DNA of 57,408 nucleotides from Clostridia bacterium (GTDB taxonomy: Bacteria; Bacillota; Clostridia; UBA1381): assembly GCA_017443895.1 (NCBI GenBank), contig JAFSXU010000074.1, positions 1-57,408 of the forward strand, in the 5' to 3' direction. The number at the start of each line of letters is the position of its first letter. Positions within the stretch are counted from its first letter, which is position 1. The translations under genes and the position numbers were made by a program. The notes below the pieces were generated by a model that saw only the letters and a program-made list of their open reading frames with translations, was not told the DNA's origin and ran no database searches. This document shows, one piece after another, positions 53,029-57,408 of this stretch.

Positions 53029-56000
53029 TCAATAAATACCGTTATACATTGCAATCGGTTTCTGTTCACTATCCCATACAAATAACTTAATCTGTATTTT
53101 GTCGGCATTATCTCCCAGCACTACACTGTTTGTTTCTATACTTTTACCGCCATTGCTGTCTGCTTTTCTTATATCTGTCAACACAAAGTCCTCATTATAC
53201 ACTGCCATATATAATGTTGCCGTATCGGTATATTCTCCATTAAATACAGCATGTACTGCAACGCCCGGTTCAAGCGACTTGACTGTATTACCGTCAGCAT
53301 CAACAACTCTTAGCATATCTTTCGTCGAGGTATCGCTGTTCTTTGTAAGATACATATCGTCAAAGTATACATAATTGCCCGCATTTGCATCCGAACGAAC
53401 ACCTATCTCACACTCACCGTTTTTGACCTCAATATTCTTTATAACAACATCCTTCCAACCATTTGTTGATGCTTTTAGCGACTCGCTGTATTCCATTTCG
53501 CCATTATTTATGTACAGTACACACTCGTTCTGACCTCCGCTTGACATTACACTTGCACGAAGCGTATAAATGCCATCCGGTAAGTCCTTAACATTCTGAT
53601 TTGTTACTGCTTTATAATCCTCTGCACCATCGTGTTTTGCTGCATAAGTTCCGTAATAACGATGTGTCTTTACATTTCCGCACGCTGTTCCCGTTGTACT
53701 GCGGCATTCCCAGCCTGTAAGATTTTGGACAAGTATTCTGTCCGCATCAAATTCATTATTTGCGATATAGTTATTGCCCTCTCCAACACTCCATTCGCCC
53801 GTTTCCTCGTCTAAACGCCACTGGCTGAGATCATTGAACACAGGTGTATCATTTTCACCCTCAAATGACAACGGTACCCATTCGTTATATCCTATACCAT
53901 GACCGCCAAAATCACACCAGCGATCACCGCAGTAGATTACGGTTTCCTTCTTACTTCCATGCAGAGTATAGTAAAATCCCGTCTGTGAGTTGTGCGCATA
54001 GCTGTTCTTTGCATTTTTCATTATATACGGGAATCGGTTGCTTTTATCCCTGTCTGATATATTGTAGTTTGGCTTTATATTATAGTCGCCGTCTATGCTG
54101 TCAGCTTGGAATACATATACTCTTGACCCGTGCCAGCCGTAAAGATCGGAGCCTGTAAAGTAATATTTGCCGTTGTATTTGAACATACAGTCGCCTTCGA
54201 TACCGCCCTTATCCTTTGTTTTGATAGTGCCGTCCTCATCAAAATACTTGCTTGTGGAGCCGTTGATTTCAATAATGTTTTCAGTGTCAAAGTCACAGTA
54301 GCCCTTTGCATCGTCCATTGGTACTATGTAAAGATGTCCTCTGCCGTTTGAAGACGAACAAATCATGTATGCCTTGCCGTCATCGTCTTGGAACATAGTC
54401 TGGTCTCCGGTCTGCCCCGTTTCAACACCCGGTATTGATGTTTGGTCTCCAAACCAGAAATAGCCGTTTTCCTTCTTAAATGGACCGAGTGGACTGTACG
54501 CACTGGCTATAATTGTGCCGTTAAACTGTGAACAGAGAATATATTTTCCTGTACGCTCATGATACACAACACCCATTCTGCCTGCCCAGCCACACCAGCT
54601 TTCACCAAGCGTTTCAAGCGTTGCAACATCACCTCGATAATCCCAGTTTACAAGATCCTTTGATGTATAGCAGGTAAACGCCTCAAATGCCGGATGTTCC
54701 ACGCTTACCGGTCTTGGATTTTCCGCATATGTAGCAGATTCTACATATCGGACTCCGTACCAATAGTAGGTATCACCAAATTTGAATATACCTCCGCCCT
54801 GTGAATATAGATTATTACCGTCCGTATCCTCATAAAAGCGATCGTTTGTTATAAGCTGCCTGTCATCACTTACCGTGACAACACATTCTGCCCTGAGTCC
54901 ATTTGAGGTAATTGCGGTTATTGTAGCTGTACCCGGATTCTGTGAGATTACTGCCCCGTCAACGACTTTTGCAACCGTTTCATCGCTTGATATCCATGTG
55001 ATTATGCCGTCTGTATTGTCAGGCTTAACGGTTGCGTTAAGCACTGCGGTTGAGCCAAGCTTCACAAGGGATACTCTATCCTTATCAAGAGATATTTCCT
55101 CAGCCTCCGCGGCCGCTATAACCGTAACGGCACACTTTGCCGTCAGTTCTCCGTCTGTTTGGGCAGTAATGATAGTACTGCCCTTTGATTTCGGTATCAC
55201 TATTCCGTTTGCCGAAACTGTCGCAACTGACGCATTGTTGCTTTTCCATGTAACCTTTGACACACTGTTTTCCGGGCTTACCCTCGCTGTAAGCTCACCG
55301 TTTTTACCGCCTAATACCAGTGTCATTGATGTTTTGTCAACCGATATACTCTCAGCAGATTGTAAAACACTCACCTCACACGAATCCGCATATTCACCGT
55401 TTGCTGTTTTTACGGTAATTGTAACGGTGCCTGCCTTGTGCGGAGTTATCACTCCGTCCGATACAGATGCAATAGCTGTATTACTGCTTTCCCACACGAG
55501 CTCGCTTTCTTGCACACCCTCAACAAATATTCTCGCTCCAAGCTCTATGAATCTATCGGCAGTGGTCATCGTAAGCTTGTTTTTTTCAAGCGCTATACCG
55601 CCGCCATAGGTGGTGATGTTTATTGTTGCAGTTTTGGGGTCGATGTTCAGTGTCTGGGCTGAATTTGAAAAAGCGAATTGTACCTTTGAAGTATTAGTTG
55701 CATTTGTCCTGCTCTTTATATAGTCTACTACCGTGTTTGTTGAAATGCTGTCTGTGCGTGATTTTCCGTAAGGCACCGCCGCTCCTGAATACAGACTGCT
55801 TGAGAACGATATTGTGTTTAAATCCGCAATCGTCGTTTCGTTTCCTATAGCAATATCGGACGCATACATATCGTATGTTCTGTCACCCTTCCTGTTTGTA
55901 GACGGATTGCTGACTGTTATATTCAGTGAGACTGATTTTATCTGTTCGGCGTCTATCGCCGGCAGCTCAAATTCCAGGACCGCAACACCCTTATACTGTC

Positions 56001-56196
56001 CTGACTTGTTGAGCCATGAAACATTTGACACAGTTTCGCTGTCTTTTGTATTAAGAACAATACTGCCGCCTGTGATATATGATGCACTCTGTGTGCAAGC
56101 AATGGCATCAATTTCCTCATCAGCGTGTACTGTAAGCAGAGTCAAAGATGATACCGCTATCGACAGAGCAGTAAATAAACCTACAATTTTTTTCAT
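53029..56196 (-). CDS. Secreted multidomain glycoside hydrolase family 43 protein
   Basis: A 1055-residue exported enzyme. Residues 1-26 are a signal peptide (MKKIVGLFTALSIAVSSLT). About 30-200 is a DNRLRE/CBM-like binding module. About 205-448 holds three Big_2 Ig-like domains (repeated pattern: W-S-S-N/D-x-x-V/I-A-x-V). About 450-800 is a GH43 propeller: FYEDTDGNNLYSQGGGIFKFGDTYYWYG (catalytic Asp region), MFQDDDGKAYMIC and GIEGDCMFKYNGKYYF (acid Glu). It ends with a galactose-binding-like domain. The N-terminal DTDGN pattern recalls exo-beta-1,3-galactanases (GH43_24). ATG 56196 follows GGAAGGGAA. Confidence 0.85.
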   Translation of the reverse strand: MKKIVGLFTALSIAVSSLTLLTVHADEEIDAIACTQSASYITGGSIVLNTKDSETVSNVSWLNKSGQYKGVAVLEFELPAIDAEQIKSVSLNITVSNPSTNRKGDRTYDMYASDIAIGNETTIADLNTISFSSSLYSGAAVPYGKSRTDSISTNTVVDYIKSRTNATNTSKVQFAFSNSAQTLNIDPKTATINITTYGGGIALEKNKLTMTTADRFIELGARIFVEGVQESELVWESSNTAIASVSDGVITPHKAGTVTITVKTANGEYADSCEVSVLQSAESISVDKTSMTLVLGGKNGELTARVSPENSVSKVTWKSNNASVATVSANGIVIPKSKGSTIITAQTDGELTAKCAVTVIAAAEAEEISLDKDRVSLVKLGSTAVLNATVKPDNTDGIITWISSDETVAKVVDGAVISQNPGTATITAITSNGLRAECVVTVSDDRQLITNDRFYEDTDGNNLYSQGGGIFKFGDTYYWYGVRYVESATYAENPRPVSVEHPAFEAFTCYTSKDLVNWDYRGDVATLETLGESWCGWAGRMGVVYHERTGKYILCSQFNGTIIASAYSPLGPFKKENGYFWFGDQTSIPGVETGQTGDQTMFQDDDGKAYMICSSSNGRGHLYIVPMDDAKGYCDFDTENIIEINGSTSKYFDEDGTIKTKDKGGIEGDCMFKYNGKYYFTGSDLYGWHGSRVYVFQADSIDGDYNIKPNYNISDRDKSNRFPYIMKNAKNSYAHNSQTGFYYTLHGSKKETVIYCGDRWCDFGGHGIGYNEWVPLSFEGENDTPVFNDLSQWRLDEETGEWSVGEGNNYIANNEFDADRILVQNLTGWECRSTTGTACGNVKTHRYYGTYAAKHDGAEDYKAVTNQNVKDLPDGIYTLRASVMSSGGQNECVLYINNGEMEYSESLKASTNGWKDVVIKNIEVKNGECEIGVRSDANAGNYVYFDDMYLTKNSDTSTKDMLRVVDADGNTVKSLEPGVAVHAVFNGEYTDTATLYMAVYNEDFVLTDIRKADSNGGKSIETNSVVLGDNADKIQIKLFVWDSEQKPIAMYNGIY

Positions 56197-56306
56197 ATAC
56201 ATTCCCTTCCGTAACAATATTATTTTCTGATTATATTTTATCACTTTACGCTGATACATAAAAATGAATATTTGCTATAAACTTATCAAAATTTGCTCTG
56301 TTGAGA

Positions 56307-56335
56307 TTGACATGCTATATTTGATATGCTATACT
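56307..56335 (+). promoter_or_regulatory. Promoter of the AraC gene with direct repeat
   Basis: Perfect TTGACA (56307-56312), 17-bp spacer, TATACT (56330-56335). ATGCTATA occurs twice (56312-56319 and 56326-56333), spaced 14 bp, across the spacer and -10. AraC proteins often bind direct repeats, so autoregulation is plausible. Confidence 0.7.
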
Positions 56336-56354
56336 CGGTTTGAGGTGATAGGCT

Positions 56355-57125
56355 ATGCTTATATATGAAAAGGAATGGGCTAATCAGCAAAGCAAATTTT
56401 TATCCTATACTGTAAAAAATTTAAGCTGGCATCTTCATTTTCATGCGGCTTTTGAAATATGCTTTGTGCTGTGCGGCGTGATTGAAATAACGGTTGACGG
56501 TGCACTGTATACGCTAAAAAAAGACGACGCAATCATAATTTTTCCACGCCAGCTTCATAGCTACAAAACGATAGAACACTCCAATATGCGCATAATTACC
56601 TTTATACCTGCGCTGGCACCTGAATTTATGTCACATTATAGCAATAAACTGCCCATAAACAACACAGTTCGGTCTTTTATTAAATACAAGGACTTATTTG
56701 ATGGGAATAATACATTTTTGCAAAAGGGGCTGCTGTATTCTGTGCTCGGCGAGCTTGTTGAAACAACCAAATTCACAGAAGCTCCTGTCAACGAGGATAC
56801 CATTCTTATTAACAAAGCACTCCGGTATATTGAAAAAAATTACAGCACTGATTGTACCCTTGCATCTGCCTCAGAAGAAATATCATACGGGTACAGCTAT
56901 CTTTCCCGTACATTCAAGCGTATAATGGGTATGAGCTTTACAGAGTATCTGAATAGGTTTAGAATAAACCATGCAGTGTATTTACTAAGCTCCGGAAACA
57001 ATTACCCCATTTCACATATAGCGCAGCTGTGCGGCTATGACAGCCTGTGCAGCTTTAACCGAAATTTCAAGCGTATCACCGGCACTACACCACGGAATAT
57101 ACTCTTGGAAATAAAGCCGGATTGA
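56355..57125 (+). CDS. AraC-family transcriptional regulator with cupin sensor
   Basis: A 256-residue regulator. Residues 15-90 form a cupin sugar-sensing domain (WHLHFHAAFEICFVLCGVIEITVDG and DAIIIFPRQLHSYKT). Residues 155-250 are two AraC HTH motifs (CTLASASEEISYGYSYLSRTFKRIMGMSFTEYLNRFR and ISHIAQLCGYDSLCSFNRNFKRITGTTPRN). It is divergent from the GH43 gene across 158 bp and probably controls it in response to a plant sugar. The start ATG follows GAGGTGATAGGC. Confidence 0.9.
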   Translation: MLIYEKEWANQQSKFLSYTVKNLSWHLHFHAAFEICFVLCGVIEITVDGALYTLKKDDAIIIFPRQLHSYKTIEHSNMRIITFIPALAPEFMSHYSNKLPINNTVRSFIKYKDLFDGNNTFLQKGLLYSVLGELVETTKFTEAPVNEDTILINKALRYIEKNYSTDCTLASASEEISYGYSYLSRTFKRIMGMSFTEYLNRFRINHAVYLLSSGNNYPISHIAQLCGYDSLCSFNRNFKRITGTTPRNILLEIKPD

Positions 57126-57273
57126 CATTCAAAATGCGAAAACTCATGTTTTCCTAAAAACGGTTTTCTTCTCATTGAATTTGTATATACAAATGCTCAA
57201 AAATACAAAAAAGATAACTTGCCAATTTTTCTATTGACAAATATAAAAAAAGAAAGGATGTGCTATCATGAAG

Positions 57274-57293
57274 TGAACCCCAAAGTTTAGACA
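57274..57293. repeat. Terminal inverted repeat of an IS3/IS150-type element
   Basis: The sequence TGAACCCCAAAGTTTAGACA matches the ends of IS3-family (IS150 group) elements, which commonly begin TGnACCCC with GTTTGGACA-like interiors. It lies just past the transposase stop codon. The other end is outside the window. Confidence 0.6.
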
Positions 57294-57303
57294 AAATTTA
57301 ATA

Positions 57304-57408
57304 TTAAATTGATTGGTAATGAGTTCGGTATTGCACCGGACTCATTCCTTTTAATTTAAGCGATATTCGTTCGTTGTTGTAATAGTAAATGTATTGTTCT
57401 AACTTCTC
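57304..57408 (-). CDS. IS3-family transposase OrfB, C-terminal fragment (partial)
   Basis: The minus strand encodes the last 34 residues of an IS3-type transposase: YIYYYNNERISLKLKGMSPVQYR is the classic end of the integrase core (the conserved NxxR segment, where YNNERI follows the DDE Glu). The stop is TAA at 57304-57306. The gene extends past the right window edge. Confidence 0.85.
   Translation of the reverse strand, partial: EKLEQYIYYYNNERISLKLKGMSPVQYRTHYQSI

Noticed and set aside
54875-55609. A 244-codon open frame on the plus strand inside the GH43 gene.
   Set aside because: It is antisense to the Big_2/GH43 coding region, has no RBS, and its composition is what a repeated Thr/Val/Ser-rich domain gives on the other strand.

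Overview
The window looks like a chromosome segment of a low-GC, Gram-positive anaerobe of the class Clostridia. Evidence: consensus SigA-type promoters with 17-bp spacers, strong GGAGG-type ribosome binding sites, lipobox lipoproteins, an S-layer homology protein, two polysaccharide deacetylases, an LtaS-like sulfatase, Rex, formate-THF ligase, a B12-related reductive activator and ferredoxin-type oxidoreductases. A PL11 rhamnogalacturonan lyase and a large secreted GH43 protein point to a pectin or plant-cell-wall user, perhaps a gut Monoglobus-like or Oscillospiraceae-like organism. That placement is inference and low confidence.

Layout. 1-2,960: accessory minus-strand genes: an XRE regulator cut by the window edge, then a unit led by a TetR repressor (TetR, small glycine-rich membrane protein, DUF3795, YjdF-like, and an alpha/beta hydrolase broken by an in-frame stop). 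3,040-7,860: D,D-carboxypeptidase, RluB-type pseudouridine synthase, a large secreted multidomain protein and a 60-residue protein. 7,856-14,085: asnB, a TatD-linked radical SAM gene, a CbiK-like protein lacking the chelatase metal ligands, rsmE, M19 dipeptidase, yraN, rnhB. 14,180-24,600: DUF4364, two deacetylases, larE, a 4Fe-4S aldo-keto reductase, an M14 peptidase, a repeat lipoprotein, a four-module corrinoid-activator-like protein and an LtaS-like sulfatase. 24,800-31,840: purF, aroF-pheA, SLH protein, pyrE, a SigB/F/G-type sigma factor and a membrane protein. 32,000-40,500: lipoprotein, tRNA-Arg, uvrA, uvrB with a coupled small gene, a P-loop/Asp23-like fusion, rex, rpiB. 40,550-47,320: an SGNH/MBOAT acylation pair downstream of tsaE-tsaB, then fhs, a coiled-coil protein, coaD, rsmD. 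47,480-57,408: PL11 lyase, SLC13-type permease, two tRNA-Ser genes, DUF3237-like protein, secreted GH43, a divergent AraC regulator, and the end of an IS3-family element.

The most striking signal outside genes is a pair of about 198-bp elements (32,555-32,752 and 51,721-51,917). Each lies immediately downstream of a minus-strand tRNA gene and its terminator. Each is a chain of small hairpins separated by a constant ATTTAGCT-like linker. Hairpin stems differ between the copies but stay base-paired, which is covariation. I know no named family for it. A second class of structured elements (24,617-24,691; 28,316-28,405; 38,305-38,582) fills other gaps between genes. No CRISPR array, prophage or rRNA operon is present.
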